A DNA stretch of 64,000 nt from Halobaculum marinum (GCF_029338555.1 NZ_CP119989.1:1984001-2048000), one strand, 5' to 3'. Shown: positions 1-9,224, counted from the first letter of the stretch. Numbers and translations: made by a program. Notes: generated by a model from the letters alone, not told the origin.

Positions 1-1704
1 CACGTCGAACGTCACTTCGCCCGCAGACTCCTCGGTGATCCAGATCACGAGCCACAGCCCCAGCCCCGACGAGTGCGTGAGCGCCGACTCTCCGTCGGCC
101 TGGAACGTCGCCAGTTCCTGCTCGGGGATCCCTGGCCCGTCGTCCGCGACGGTGACGGCGACCGTCTCCTCGTCGGCCTCGACGGTCACGTCTATCGTCG
201 GGTGCTCGCGGTGACTGTGGACGACAGCGTTGTCGAGGAGGTTCTCGAACACCGAGTCGACCAGGTCGCTCGCCTTCACCCACGCCGACTCGGGCGCGTC
301 GACGGAGACGCGCGCAGTCGGCGCTTTGAACGACAGGCCGTCGGCTTGTGCGCGGACTAAGGCGGCGACGTCGAGACGCGTGAGTTCCGACCCCTCGGCG
401 TCTAGCGTCGCCTCTACCTCCCTGACCGTCTCCGCGAGGTCGAGCATCTCCTCTGCGGACTCTTGAATCCGTTCGAGCGCGTTGGTCCCGCCGTCGCCGG
501 ACGCGGTCGGCGTCGGAGCGGGGTCGCGCGCGACGGTGGCCCCGGCGTCGGTCCGTTCGGCGTCGGCTTCCAACAACTCAGCGTACCCCATCACCACGTT
601 CATCTCGTTGCGGAGGTCGTGTCGCAAGAGCCGGTTGAGCACGCCGACCCGGCGACGGTGACGGTGGCTCTCGGTCACGTCGGTGAGCGTGACGACCCGC
701 CCGTCGAGCCCACGCCGCGAGAAGTCGGAGACGGTCACCTCGTAGTGACGCCGCCCCTCGGCGGTCGAGCGAGCGATCCGGCGTGCGTCGTCGGCGTCGG
801 TGGTCGACTCGACCGCCGCGACCGCGTCTGCCACCGACGGGCTAACCGCCGAAAGCGGGCGCCCGAGCGCCTCGTCCCGCTCGACGCCGAGCGGGTCCGT
901 CGCCGCCGGGTTACAGTCGGTGACCACGCCGTCTTCGGTGAGGACGACGACCCCGTCGTCGGCATGTTCGACCGCGGTGTCGCGCGCGAACGACCGGGCC
1001 GCCGGCGGCACGTCGAGCAGGTCGTGGCGGACCGTGACAGCCGCCAGGAGGATGGCCCCGACGACTACACCGAGTGGCGTCGGGTCGACTCCCGGTGGGA
1101 TCAGGCCGAGGAGGAACGCCGCGTTCCCGACCCACGGCGCCAGCACCGCAAACAGGACGACACCGCCGCGGACGCGGTGGCTGTCTGTGGTCAAGATGGC
1201 GGTTCGACCGATCGCGACCCCGCCGACGCCGAGGAGCACGTACGAGTAGGCGGTGTGGAGGACGAACGCCGGGCCGTACGTCGTGTCGAGGTACGTGGCG
1301 CCGTCGACGGTCCGAAGACCCACCTCACTCCAGAACAGCGACACTCCCGGTGTCAGCCACACGGCCAGTAGTGTCACCGCCGGGACGACGGACAGCCCCG
1401 CGATCAGTCGCCTGTCGACCCGTTCGGTCCGGGCGGTGAAGCGCCAGGCGAACACGACCCACGCGACCGGGAGGAGCGCGACGAACAGGTACCCCAGCTT
1501 CACGGCGAGGAGTTTCCCCGCGAGGTCGCCGCGGGCGTGCGCTCCCGCGACCGCCAGTGACCACCCCGCGGCGGCGACGAGGACCGCCACGAGCGCGGCC
1601 CCCCCGGGGCCGTGGTCACGTCGGCGGAGGGAGACGGCGGCCGCTAGCGCGACCACGCCGCCCGCGGCGAACGCGGGGACGATTGGGAGGTACTGCCACG
1701 TCAT
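1..1704 (-). CDS. 7TM-PAS sensor histidine kinase (C-terminus off window)
   Basis: Membrane sensor kinase, cut by the left edge after 568 visible codons. Residues about 1-225 form a hydrophobic region with about seven membrane segments, like the N-terminal 7TM domain of haloarchaeal kinases. A PAS domain follows (about 238-340; HADDGVVVLTEDGVVTDCNP). The phospho-acceptor H box LLRHDLRNEMN is near residue 361, the N box FENLLDNAVVH near 488, and the G boxes DDGPGIP (about 523) and GLGLWLV lie close to the edge. It probably phosphorylates a response regulator, but none is visible. I chose the ATG at 1704. It overlaps by ATGA the stop of a 22-codon upstream frame (1769-1701), and the TATA-like element sits 27 nt before that upstream ATG rather than before the kinase start. 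Confidence 0.9.
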   Translation of the reverse strand, partial: MTWQYLPIVPAFAAGGVVALAAAVSLRRRDHGPGGAALVAVLVAAAGWSLAVAGAHARGDLAGKLLAVKLGYLFVALLPVAWVVFAWRFTARTERVDRRLIAGLSVVPAVTLLAVWLTPGVSLFWSEVGLRTVDGATYLDTTYGPAFVLHTAYSYVLLGVGGVAIGRTAILTTDSHRVRGGVVLFAVLAPWVGNAAFLLGLIPPGVDPTPLGVVVGAILLAAVTVRHDLLDVPPAARSFARDTAVEHADDGVVVLTEDGVVTDCNPAATDPLGVERDEALGRPLSAVSPSVADAVAAVESTTDADDARRIARSTAEGRRHYEVTVSDFSRRGLDGRVVTLTDVTESHRHRRRVGVLNRLLRHDLRNEMNVVMGYAELLEADAERTDAGATVARDPAPTPTASGDGGTNALERIQESAEEMLDLAETVREVEATLDAEGSELTRLDVAALVRAQADGLSFKAPTARVSVDAPESAWVKASDLVDSVFENLLDNAVVHSHREHPTIDVTVEADEETVAVTVADDGPGIPEQELATFQADGESALTHSSGLGLWLVIWITEESAGEVTFDV

Positions 1705-1769
1705 CCCGTCGTCGCCGTCGTCGCGGCGTCGGTCGGCGGCGACGAGCCGAGCGCGACAGGCTGATTCAT
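1701..1769 (-). other. Possible 22-aa leader ORF before the kinase
   Basis: The frame MNQPVALGSSPPTDAATTATTG ends in TGA overlapping the kinase ATG (ATGA). A TATA-like TGTAAGTA about 27 nt upstream would place transcription start at this ATG. It could be a translation-coupling leader or simply chance in GC-rich DNA. Confidence 0.35.
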
Positions 1770-1792
1770 GTAACGCTCCTGACGGTGGCGGG

Positions 1793-1808
1793 TACTTACA
1801 TTTTACTC
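1793..1808 (-). promoter_or_regulatory. Probable BRE/TATA of the kinase transcript
   Basis: On the minus strand AGTAAAATGTAAGTA forms an AT-rich island in GC-rich DNA, centred about 27-30 nt before the ATG at 1769. This is the spacing of leaderless haloarchaeal promoters. Confidence 0.4.
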
Positions 1809-1883
1809 TCCGATTACAGGACAACTGAATTGGACTTCTGGCCCACACGTGCGGCGCGGGTCTCTCCAGCAGTCGCCATCACC

Positions 1884-2273
1884 TCACAGCACGAGGAGGC
1901 CGACCCCGTAGACGAGGAGCGCTCCGGCAAGCGCGGTGCCCGCAGCGGCGGCGTGGATCCGGAGCGCCCGCCGTCGGTCGGCCCGGCGAGCCGCCGGGTC
2001 GGTCACTGGTTTGCGGTCGCCGCCGGTGTCGCTCACGTCGTACACTCCCGCCAACCCGAACCCCGCGCAGAAGCGGTAGCGAGCCTGGTAGTACCCTTCG
2101 GCGGCGCCGAACAGCGGTGCGAACGTCACCAGCGTCAGCCACCCCGGGAGGTCGTACACGTACACCGCGAACAGGAGGAGGAGCGTCGCCGCGAACGAGA
2201 CGGCGCCGAGTGCGTAGCGGCGCCGTCGCTCTGCGGGGCCGATGTTGCACACGCCGGGGTCGTACTCGGTCAT
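1884..2273 (-). CDS. Haloarchaeal membrane protein, unknown function
   Basis: A 129-residue protein starting MTEYDPGVCNIGPAERRRR. It has two adjacent hydrophobic segments (about 18-38 and 42-60), a charged middle, and a third segment at the C-terminus (about 106-128). No catalytic motif is visible. The frame stays open upstream of this ATG, but the extra residues look like non-coding DNA and the ATG at 2273 begins a compact protein. It is divergent from the metallo-hydrolase gene at 2398, with 124 bp between them. I do not recognise the family with certainty. Confidence 0.7.
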   Translation of the reverse strand: MTEYDPGVCNIGPAERRRRYALGAVSFAATLLLLFAVYVYDLPGWLTLVTFAPLFGAAEGYYQARYRFCAGFGLAGVYDVSDTGGDRKPVTDPAARRADRRRALRIHAAAAGTALAGALLVYGVGLLVL

Positions 2274-2360
2274 GTGTGTCGCTGTGGCCGGCGACCGTAT
2301 CGGTGTTGCGTCCGACCCACCCGGCGCGCCACCGCGGTCGGCGCCACCCGCCGACCCGAG

Positions 2361-2376
2361 TCGGAAGCTTTTGCCG
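2361..2376 (+). promoter_or_regulatory. Probable promoter of the MBL-fold hydrolase
   Basis: CGGAAGCTTTTGCC is an AT-rich island about 27 nt before the ATG at 2398, the leaderless spacing seen for many genes here. Confidence 0.35.
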
Positions 2377-2397
2377 CCCCGCCGCCCACGGGTGGGT

Positions 2398-3405
2398 ATG
2401 AACCGGATCCGCCTCGACAACACCGTCTTCGAGGGGCTCAACAACGTCTACGTCCTCGCCGACGACGACTCCGACGAACTGGTGCTCGTCGACGCCGGCG
2501 TCGCCCTCCCGGAGGTCCGCGAGCAACTGACGACCGACCTCGCCTCGCTCGGATACGAACTCGCGGACGTGGACCGCGTCTTGCTCACTCACTGGCACTC
2601 CGACCACGCCGGCCTCGCCGGTGCGATCCAAGCCGAGTCTGGTGCGACCGTCCACGCACACGAGGCCGACGCACCGCTCGTCGCCGGCGACGAGGCGAGC
2701 TTGCTGGAGGAGCGTGACCTGCAGGCGAAGAAGTTCCGCGAGTGGGGGATGCCCGAGGACCGCCGCGAGGAACTGTCCGACTTCCTCGGTGATCACATGG
2801 ATCTGGGCGGCGAGCCGTGCGACGTGGAGCCGTTCGCCGACGGCGACAGCTTCACCGTCGACGGTCGGACCCTCGAAGCGGTCCACCTCCCCGGGCACGC
2901 CGCCGGCCTCACGGCGTTCTACGACGCCGACGCGGACGAAGCGTTCGTCGGCGACGCTATCCTGCCGAAGTACACGCCGAACGTCGGCGGCGCCGACGTG
3001 CGCGTCGACGACCCGCTCGGCCGCTACGTCGACAGCCTCCTCCGACTGATCGACCTCGACCCGGACACCGCGTGGCCGGGCCACCGCGACCGGATCGACG
3101 ACCCCGCCGGCCGGGCCGCGACGATCCTCCGCCACCACGTCGAGCGGACCGAAAACGTCGTCGACGTGCTCCGGCGCGAGGGGGCGTCGACGCCGTGGGA
3201 GGTGAGCGCGGCGTTGTTCGGCGACCTCCACGGCATCCACGTGCTCCACGGCCCGGGCGAGGCGTACGCCCACCTCGACCACCTCGCGAGCAACGGGCTG
3301 GCCGAACGCGACGGGACCCGCTACGACCTCGTCGACCCCGACCCCGACGTGGGGGCGCTGTTCCCCGACCCGGGCGTCGACCGGGTCGTCGAGTGGAGCG
3401 AGTAG
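2398..3405 (+). CDS. MBL-fold metallo-hydrolase (LACTB2/glyoxalase II-like)
   Basis: A 335-residue metallo-beta-lactamase-fold enzyme. The zinc-binding motif THWHSDHAGLA is near residue 66. Further ligands are the His of HLPGHAAG (about 166), the Asp of FVGDAIL (about 187) and the His of WPGHRD (about 226). A C-terminal part after about residue 240 resembles the small winged-helix tail of LACTB2-like hydrolases. The substrate is unknown; thioesters or phosphodiesters are typical for the family. The ATG at 2398 fits a promoter 27 nt upstream; longer in-frame extensions have no coding character. rpoL follows 78 bp downstream on the same strand with no obvious functional link. Confidence 0.9.
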   Translation: MNRIRLDNTVFEGLNNVYVLADDDSDELVLVDAGVALPEVREQLTTDLASLGYELADVDRVLLTHWHSDHAGLAGAIQAESGATVHAHEADAPLVAGDEASLLEERDLQAKKFREWGMPEDRREELSDFLGDHMDLGGEPCDVEPFADGDSFTVDGRTLEAVHLPGHAAGLTAFYDADADEAFVGDAILPKYTPNVGGADVRVDDPLGRYVDSLLRLIDLDPDTAWPGHRDRIDDPAGRAATILRHHVERTENVVDVLRREGASTPWEVSAALFGDLHGIHVLHGPGEAYAHLDHLASNGLAERDGTRYDLVDPDPDVGALFPDPGVDRVVEWSE

Positions 3406-3483
3406 TCGCCGCGGCGCGGGCCGGCGACCCGCCGCATCCGCCGAACACAAGGTTGAAACACGCCTCGGGCGAATCCGTCACCA

Positions 3484-3792
3484 ATGGAACTTCGCGTCAT
3501 CGAGAAGACGGACGAGGAACTCCGCATCGAGATCGCGGGCGAGGACCACACGTTCATGAACGTGCTCAAGGGACAGCTCCTCAACACCGACGGCGTCGCC
3601 GCGGCGACGTACGACATGAACCCCGAGCAGTCCGGTGGGCAGACCGAGCCCATCCTCTCGGTGAAGACTGAAGACGGCCTGGACCCCCTCGACGCGCTCG
3701 GGCAGGCCGCGACCGGCGTCTCGGACAATCTCGCCGAACTGTACGACGACATCGAGGCGGCGTTCGCCGAGGCCGACGCGGCCGAAGCCTGA
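3484..3792 (+). CDS. rpoL: DNA-directed RNA polymerase subunit L
   Basis: A 102-residue homologue of archaeal RpoL, the counterpart of eukaryotic Rpb11/AC19, which pairs with RpoD in the assembly platform of RNA polymerase. The hallmark [13 protein letters not shown] segment is at residues 20-32, and [18 protein letters not shown] follows around 43-60. The acidic C-terminal tail ([12 protein letters not shown]) is typical of haloarchaea. The length matches the family (about 90-105 aa). It stands alone between a hydrolase gene and a convergent DUF1684 gene. Confidence 0.96.
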   Translation: MELRVIEKTDEELRIEIAGEDHTFMNVLKGQLLNTDGVAAATYDMNPEQSGGQTEPILSVKTEDGLDPLDALGQAATGVSDNLAELYDDIEAAFAEADAAEA

Positions 3793-3833
3793 GTCACGGA
3801 CCGACTTCTCTCCGCTCCCCTACAGCTCCGGGC

Positions 3834-4397
3834 CTACAGCTCTGGGAGCAGTTCGCCCGCGCGGATCGACACGTCCAGCCAGTTGTCCATCGGCACCAGC
3901 GGACACTCGTACGCCTCGGCGTACGCGCAGTACGGGTTGTACGCTTCGTTGAAGTCGAGCACCCAGTCGCCGTCGGCAGTCCGGTCGTCGGGGTCTTCCA
4001 GGTCGAGGTACCGCCCCGCGGGGTACGTCTCCTCGCCGCTCGTCGCGTCGCGGAACGGCACCCACAGGCGGTCGAAGTCGTCGGGCGACTGGAACGCCTG
4101 CACGGTCACGTCCTCGCCACCGACGGTGATCCGGAACTCGCCGACGTTGTCGTACTCGCGGACGCCGTCCTGCGTCGTCTCGACGGTGATCCGCTCGGGG
4201 TCGTCGTGTTCGTGCAGCGGCGTCTCGAACCGGTACTCGGGGTCGGGGTCGAAGTAGCGCAGTCCCGCGAAGTCGCTCCGAGCGGCCTGCGGGATGGGCG
4301 ACCGTGGGTGCTCGGCGAAGAACTCGTCTTTCTTGCGTCGGTCGTCGCGGACGCGCTCGGCGTACGCCTCGGCGTCGATGTCGGTGTCGGTGCTCAC
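3834..4397 (-). CDS. DUF1684 family protein
   Basis: A 187-residue cytoplasmic protein, uncharacterised biochemically. It shows the family's conserved C-terminal block: YPAGRYLDLE, DGDWVLDFNEAYNPYCAY and CPLVPMDNWLDVSIRAGE (about 130-183). The N-terminal EFFAEHPRSPIP is also typical. I chose the GTG start (MSTDTDIDAE...); a TTG nine codons upstream at 4424 is an alternative. It lies 74 bp downstream of hisF on the same strand and could be co-transcribed, but no link to histidine synthesis is known. Confidence 0.85.
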   Translation of the reverse strand: MSTDTDIDAEAYAERVRDDRRKKDEFFAEHPRSPIPQAARSDFAGLRYFDPDPEYRFETPLHEHDDPERITVETTQDGVREYDNVGEFRITVGGEDVTVQAFQSPDDFDRLWVPFRDATSGEETYPAGRYLDLEDPDDRTADGDWVLDFNEAYNPYCAYAEAYECPLVPMDNWLDVSIRAGELLPEL

Positions 4398-4471
4398 AGT
4401 CGAGTGTTCGCCGTCGCGAGCCAAGAAGCTTCAGCGGCTGTGTCCGGGCGGCGCCGCGCCGCGGTCGCCGC

Positions 4472-5290
4472 TCACAGTCGGACCGGGACGCCGTGCTCGT
4501 CGAGGTACTCCTTCACCTCGTCGATGCCGTACTCGTCGAAGTGGAAGATGCTGGCCGCGAGCGCGGCGTCGGCGTTCGCGTCGACGAACACCTCCTCCAT
4601 GTGCTCGGGGCCACCACAGCCAGAGGAGGCGATGACGGGCGTCGAGACGGCGTCGCAGACGGCCTTCGTCAGCGGGATGTCGTAGCCGTCCTTCGTGCCG
4701 TCGGCGTCGATGGAATTGACGAACAGTTCGCCGGCGCCGCGTTCCTCCGCCTCCGTCGCCCACGTCACCACGTCGAGGCCAGTCCCCTCGCGGCCGCCCT
4801 TCACGGTGCACTCGAACCAGCACTCGCGCCCGTCGTCCAGCGTGACGTAGTGGTCGCCTTCGTCGTCGAAGCGACGGCGCGCGTCGACGGAGATGACGAT
4901 ACACTGCGCGCCGAAGGCGTCGGCCCCCTCGGTGATGAGTTCCGGGTTCGCGATGGCGCCGGAGTTGATCGACACCTTGTCCGCGCCGGCCCGGAGCGTC
5001 TCCTTGATGTCCTGTTTCGTCCGGATGCCGCCGCCGACGGTGAGCGGGATGAAACACTCGTCGGCGACCTGCGAGACGGTGTCGAGCATCGTCTCGCGTC
5101 CCTCCGCGCTGGCGGTGATGTCGAGGAAGACGAACTCGTCGGCGCCGGCCTCGTTGTACTTCTTCGCCATCTCCACCGGGTCACCGGAGTACTCCAGGTT
5201 CTCGAAGTTGACGCCGGTGTAGACGGCGGCGTTCCCGTCGTCGTCGAGGTCGACGTCGATGCACGGGATGATCCGCTTCGTGAGAGTCAT
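4472..5290 (-). CDS. hisF: Imidazole glycerol phosphate synthase, cyclase subunit
   Basis: The cyclase of histidine biosynthesis. With HisH it converts PRFAR and glutamine-derived ammonia into imidazole glycerol phosphate and AICAR. The 272-residue (beta/alpha)8 barrel starts [14 protein letters not shown], with the catalytic Asp in CIDVD (about 11) and the second catalytic Asp in VISVDARR (about 132). The phosphate-binding loops TVGGGIRTK and [10 protein letters not shown] are present. An insertion after VDARRRF ([17 protein letters not shown]) is common in haloarchaea. hisH is not in the window. The start at 5290 is the only ATG that fits family alignments. Confidence 0.97.
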   Translation of the reverse strand: MTLTKRIIPCIDVDLDDDGNAAVYTGVNFENLEYSGDPVEMAKKYNEAGADEFVFLDITASAEGRETMLDTVSQVADECFIPLTVGGGIRTKQDIKETLRAGADKVSINSGAIANPELITEGADAFGAQCIVISVDARRRFDDEGDHYVTLDDGRECWFECTVKGGREGTGLDVVTWATEAEERGAGELFVNSIDADGTKDGYDIPLTKAVCDAVSTPVIASSGCGGPEHMEEVFVDANADAALAASIFHFDEYGIDEVKEYLDEHGVPVRL

Positions 5291-5372
5291 ACGGGCGATA
5301 GCCGCGAGCGGGGTTTCACCGTTTCGCCTGTCTGCGGCGCAGTCGGCCAACAGGGTGACACGGCGAATGCGG

Positions 5373-5699
5373 CTACTGTTTCCACCCGGCGTCGGTCGCG
5401 TCTCCGTACAGCCACGACCGGATCCGGTCGACGACACCGTGGAGCATGACGAACACGACGAACACGTACGCCAGCCCGAGGACGGCCTCGGCCATCGGGC
5501 TGACGATGCCCGCGACTGCTGGGTACAGGTACCGGAGGTACACGTACACGGCTCCGATAACGCCGCCGAGTCCGATGGCGGCGACCGTCACGGCGTAGCA
5601 GACGAACACGGCCCACCAGATTGCCTCGGCGACGTACTCGTTGCGACGGGCGCTTCGTTGCACGGTCGAGAGGAGGGCGTCCTGTCGGGGAGAATCCAT
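5373..5699 (-). CDS. Small membrane protein, unknown function
   Basis: A 108-residue protein. The N-terminus [22 protein letters not shown] is polar. Hydrophobic segments follow at about 25-55 ([30 protein letters not shown]) and 68-88 ([21 protein letters not shown]), with a short polar tail. No known domain is recognised. It sits alone between hisF and the GH13 gene, all on the minus strand with gaps of 60-80 bp. Confidence 0.7.
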   Translation of the reverse strand: MDSPRQDALLSTVQRSARRNEYVAEAIWWAVFVCYAVTVAAIGLGGVIGAVYVYLRYLYPAVAGIVSPMAEAVLGLAYVFVVFVMLHGVVDRIRSWLYGDATDAGWKQ

Positions 5700-5761
5700 A
5701 ACAGGCGATCGACACTTCGGTGCTTAATACTGGCGGACGGGGGTACCAACCACCGGTCGGC

Positions 5762-7522
5762 TCACTCCATCACGTACACGCGCGCCTCCCACGGTCTTGC
5801 CTCGTACGCCGTGACAGTCGCTGGCGACGGCGACTCGGAGTAGTTGCACAGCGCGAGAGTGGCCTCGGTGCCCGCGAACGCGGACGGTGGGTCGACGCGT
5901 GCCGCCTCGCCGCTCCAGTTCAGCGCGACGAACGCGCGACCGTGGGCGGCGTCACGCGACGCCGTCTCCGACAGCGTCCGCGTGTACGCCCACACCTGCT
6001 CGTCGTCGGGCGTGTGGTTCTCGTAGTCGCCGTACACGAGCACGTCGTGGGCCTCGCGCAGGTCGATGAGCCGCCGGTAGTAGTGCCACACCGAGGTGGT
6101 GTCGGTGCGCTGGGTCTCGACGTTCACCGTCCGGTGGTCTTCGTGGAGGCGGATCCACGGCTCTGCGTCGGGCGCGGTGAACCCGGCGTTCGGCCCGCTC
6201 GTCCACTGCATCGGCGTCCGGCTGGTGTCTCGTGAGTGGGCATTCACCCCCTCCTGCACCGCCTCGAAGGAGTCGATGTCGCCGGCCTCGATCGCCTCGC
6301 GGACGGTGCGCACGGTCTCGACGTCTCGGAACTCTGCCAGCGACTCGAACGTGGGGTTCGTCATCCCCAACTCCTCTCCCTGGTACACGTACGGCGTCCC
6401 GCGGAGCGTGTGCAGCAGGGTGGCGATACAGGTGGCCGACTCGCGGCGATACTCCTCGTCGTCGCCGAAGCGGGAGACGACGCGGGGTTGGTCGTGGTTG
6501 TTGAAGTAGAGGCTGTTCCAGCCGCGACCCTCGAGACCGGTCTGCCAGCGGTCGAACACGGCCTTGAGATCGGTCAGCGCCCACTCCTCGCGTTCCCACA
6601 GCTCCTCCCCGCGACCGATGCCGACGTGGTCGAAGTGGAAGATCATCGCGAGGCCGTCGCCGTCGGGACGCACGTAGCGAGCGGCCTCATCGACGCCCGT
6701 CTCGCCGATACACTCGCCGACGGTGAGGAGATCCCGCCCGGCGAACACCGCGTCGTGCATCTCGGCGACGTACTCGTGGATCCGCGGGCCGTTCGGCACC
6801 AGCCGGAGCGCGCCGTTGAACGGGTCGTCCGGGTCGCCGTTCGGGTAACCGTCGGGCTTCGAGAGGAGGTTCACCACGTCGAGGCGAAAGCCGTCGATTC
6901 CCTCGTCGAGCCAGTAGCGCAACTGGTCGTACATCGCCTCCCGGACGGCTGGCACGGACCAGTCGAGGTCCGGCTGTTTGGGGTCGAACAGGTGGAGGTA
7001 CCACTGCTCGCGCTCGTCGTCGTACGCCCACGCCGGCCCGCCGAAGAACGAGCGCCAGTTGTTCGGTGGCGCCTCACCGTCCGGCCCCTCGTCGGTCGCG
7101 TCGTACGCCACCGTGTCGGCGTCGACACCGTCGGCCCAGTGGTACCAGTCGGCCGTCGCGCCGCGGCGCCGCGACGTCTGGAACCACTCGTGTTCGTCGG
7201 AGGTGTGGTTCGGGACGAAGTCCATCACCAGGCGGATGTCGCGCTCGTGGAGCGCGTCGCGGACGGCGCGCCAGTCGGCCATCGAACCGAACGTGTCGTC
7301 GACGGCGCGGTAGTCGGCGACGTCGTAGCCGTTGTCCGCCATCGGCGACGCGTACACCGGGTTGAGCCACACCGCGTCGACGCCGAGGTCGGCGAGGTAG
7401 TCCGCGCGGTCGGCCAGCCCGGCGAGGTCGCCGACGCCGTCGCCGTCACCGTCGGCGAAGCTCCGCGGATACACCTGGTAGACGGTCGCCTCCTTCCACC
7501 ACGAACGGGCGGCCTCGTCCAT
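5762..7522 (-). CDS. GH13 alpha-glucosidase (oligo-1,6-glucosidase type)
   Basis: A cytoplasmic glycoside hydrolase of about 586 residues (no signal peptide), acting on alpha-linked oligosaccharides. Conserved GH13 regions are visible in order: MDFVPNHTS (region I, about 97-105), GFRLDVVNL with the nucleophile Asp (region II, about 197-205), VGECIG with the acid/base Glu (region III) and YFNNHDQPRVVSRFG (region IV). The N-terminus WWKEATVYQVYPRSFADGDGDGVGDL is typical of the oligo-1,6-glucosidase/alpha-glucosidase/trehalulose synthase group. I chose the ATG at 7522; a GTG four codons upstream (7534) is possible. A TATA-like element near 7549 serves the ATG choice. Maltose or isomaltose hydrolysis is the likeliest role, but specificity cannot be read from sequence alone. 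Confidence 0.93.
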   Translation of the reverse strand: MDEAARSWWKEATVYQVYPRSFADGDGDGVGDLAGLADRADYLADLGVDAVWLNPVYASPMADNGYDVADYRAVDDTFGSMADWRAVRDALHERDIRLVMDFVPNHTSDEHEWFQTSRRRGATADWYHWADGVDADTVAYDATDEGPDGEAPPNNWRSFFGGPAWAYDDEREQWYLHLFDPKQPDLDWSVPAVREAMYDQLRYWLDEGIDGFRLDVVNLLSKPDGYPNGDPDDPFNGALRLVPNGPRIHEYVAEMHDAVFAGRDLLTVGECIGETGVDEAARYVRPDGDGLAMIFHFDHVGIGRGEELWEREEWALTDLKAVFDRWQTGLEGRGWNSLYFNNHDQPRVVSRFGDDEEYRRESATCIATLLHTLRGTPYVYQGEELGMTNPTFESLAEFRDVETVRTVREAIEAGDIDSFEAVQEGVNAHSRDTSRTPMQWTSGPNAGFTAPDAEPWIRLHEDHRTVNVETQRTDTTSVWHYYRRLIDLREAHDVLVYGDYENHTPDDEQVWAYTRTLSETASRDAAHGRAFVALNWSGEAARVDPPSAFAGTEATLALCNYSESPSPATVTAYEARPWEARVYVME

Positions 7523-7586
7523 GTCGACGCCCACTCACGCGGGGCGGATAGGTGTTTTTTTGCCACGCGGACACCAAACCAGGCGT

Positions 7587-7742
7587 ATGGCCGACCACCA
7601 CGAACACGACCACTACAAGGAGTTCGACTACGAGCGCGTCACCTCACCGATGCAGGCGGTCACGGCCCGCCAGGCCGCCATCGGCGCACTCATCGCGCTC
7701 GTCGGCATCGTCGTCGCGTTCGGACTGCCGCTGCTCCTGTAA
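7587..7742 (+). CDS. 51-aa single-span membrane protein
   Basis: MADHHEHDHYKEFDYERV followed by a linker and one hydrophobic segment (about 29-50, IGALIALVGIVVAFGLPLLL). The His/Asp-rich N-terminus followed by a C-terminal anchor recurs among small haloarchaeal proteins of unknown function. A T-run (about 7553-7562) lies about 27 nt before the ATG and is a plausible TATA element. The His cluster could bind metal, but that is only a guess. Confidence 0.7.
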   Translation: MADHHEHDHYKEFDYERVTSPMQAVTARQAAIGALIALVGIVVAFGLPLLL

Positions 7743-7764
7743 CTGGGTCACTCCCGGCGCTGGC

Positions 7765-9144
7765 TCACTCGCCGGCGTCCACTCGCACCGAGACGACGCC
7801 GTCGGTTCCCGTCGGTCGCGCGTCCTCGACGAACGACTCTGCACCGACGAGCACCGCGACCGTCTCGGGCGAGACGCGGACCAGCCTGACCGGGGCGGCG
7901 TCGCTCGCGCGTTCGTCGCGCCACTCGGCGAACGCCGACTGGAACTCGGTCGCGTTCGCCTCGTCGTCGAAACGCACGACCCACACGTACCCCGTCGTTC
8001 CACTCGCGTCCCCCGCTCGCGTGAACCCCAATCGCACGTCGTTGCCCCATCCGTCCGCGGCGGTCGCTGCGGCGGATTCGTTCAGCCCCGACTCCATGAC
8101 CACGCGGAGGAACAGTTCGCCGTGGGTGTCGCGGCTACCGAGGTCCGCTCGCCAGCGGTCGTTCGGGTCGTCCGTGACGACGAGCGTCGCCAGCGGTTCG
8201 CTCCCCGGCGGCAGGCCGTGGAGCAGTTCCTCCGTCGTCCGCGGCGGGTTCGCGTACACCGTGTCCAGGTCCCGCGGGTCGTCGACGCGCTCGTCCACGT
8301 AGCGGGCGCCGACGACGTACGGCGCGATACCGAGTCCCGTAGCGGTCGACCCGGACCTGGACGCCGCGGCCAGCGAGACGACTGGGTCTGGGGCGTCCGG
8401 GCGGTAGCGACGGACGTACTCGCGTTGGACGTACGTCGCGCTCCCTTCGACGACTCCAGCGTGCAGGAGTCGCGCCTCGGTTGAGCCCGCCGGGGCTGCC
8501 GCGCTCCCGCGCAGGCGCTGGAACGTCCCGTCGCGGAACTGGACGACGTGGACCGACTCGTGGGCCAGCGTCGACTCCGCCTCGGCACTGTCGTTCAGGA
8601 CGGCCTCGTTCACCGTAACCGTCTCCGGGGAGGCGACGTACGCGGCGGCGGTGGTCGCCGTCGGTTGGCCCTCCGGCGCGGTGACCCCGACGAGGCGGTA
8701 GAACTCGGGGTACTGCTGTCGACCGACGCGCATCCGGTCTGGTGGGCGGATGACGACCGACCGTGGCGGCGCCACCGTCGGGCGGTCGACCGTGACCGCG
8801 ACGCGGGCGAACACGAGCGAGTAGTCGACCGGGAGGTCACCGTCGACCACCTCGATGTCGTACCCAGCGGCCAGTTGCTCGGGCGATGGCTCGGCGGTGT
8901 CGGTCTCGTCCGGTCGTGGCGTCGCCGTGGCCGTTTCCGTCTCTTGCCCGGGTTCCGCTTCAGATGGCGGCGCGGACGTGTGCGTGGGGGTGGCCGTGGT
9001 CGAGACACCGGGTGCCTGACCCGATTCAGCAATGGGGTCCGTGCCTCCAATCGCCTCCGCCGCCGGCGACGCCGTCGGGGCGGTACAGCCGGCGACGAGG
9101 AGACAAATGAGGAGGGCGACCGCCTGGAGGGCACGTGCTGCCAC
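7765..9144 (-). CDS. Hvo_1808-like surface lipoprotein with HExxH motif
   Basis: A 459-residue exported lipoprotein. The N-terminus ends in a lipobox (LLVAGC, Cys about 20), followed by a Thr/Ser/Pro/Glu-rich linker (about 25-90) like a haloarchaeal cell-surface stalk. The globular part resembles the Hvo_1808 family. It contains STLAHESVHVVQF (about 191-203): an HExxH pattern, so a zinc-dependent peptidase fold is possible, with a downstream Glu such as that in GVVEGSATYVQREY as candidate third ligand. A second domain (about 300-455) carries WGNDVRLGFTRAG and ends VSVRVDAGE. It is alone between a small membrane protein and purL. The function is unproven. Confidence 0.8.
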   Translation of the reverse strand: MAARALQAVALLICLLVAGCTAPTASPAAEAIGGTDPIAESGQAPGVSTTATPTHTSAPPSEAEPGQETETATATPRPDETDTAEPSPEQLAAGYDIEVVDGDLPVDYSLVFARVAVTVDRPTVAPPRSVVIRPPDRMRVGRQQYPEFYRLVGVTAPEGQPTATTAAAYVASPETVTVNEAVLNDSAEAESTLAHESVHVVQFRDGTFQRLRGSAAAPAGSTEARLLHAGVVEGSATYVQREYVRRYRPDAPDPVVSLAAASRSGSTATGLGIAPYVVGARYVDERVDDPRDLDTVYANPPRTTEELLHGLPPGSEPLATLVVTDDPNDRWRADLGSRDTHGELFLRVVMESGLNESAAATAADGWGNDVRLGFTRAGDASGTTGYVWVVRFDDEANATEFQSAFAEWRDERASDAAPVRLVRVSPETVAVLVGAESFVEDARPTGTDGVVSVRVDAGE

Positions 9145-9224
9145 AGTCCGACATCGACACGCCAGCGGAAAAGTCGTCGCAGGATTCCAACGCCACGGCG
9201 GTCGTACGCCCGTGACTCGGGCAG

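Noticed and set aside
6236-8302. A 688-codon open frame on the plus strand
   Set aside because: It spans the antisense strand of the GH13 gene and the small-protein region and lacks protein-like character.
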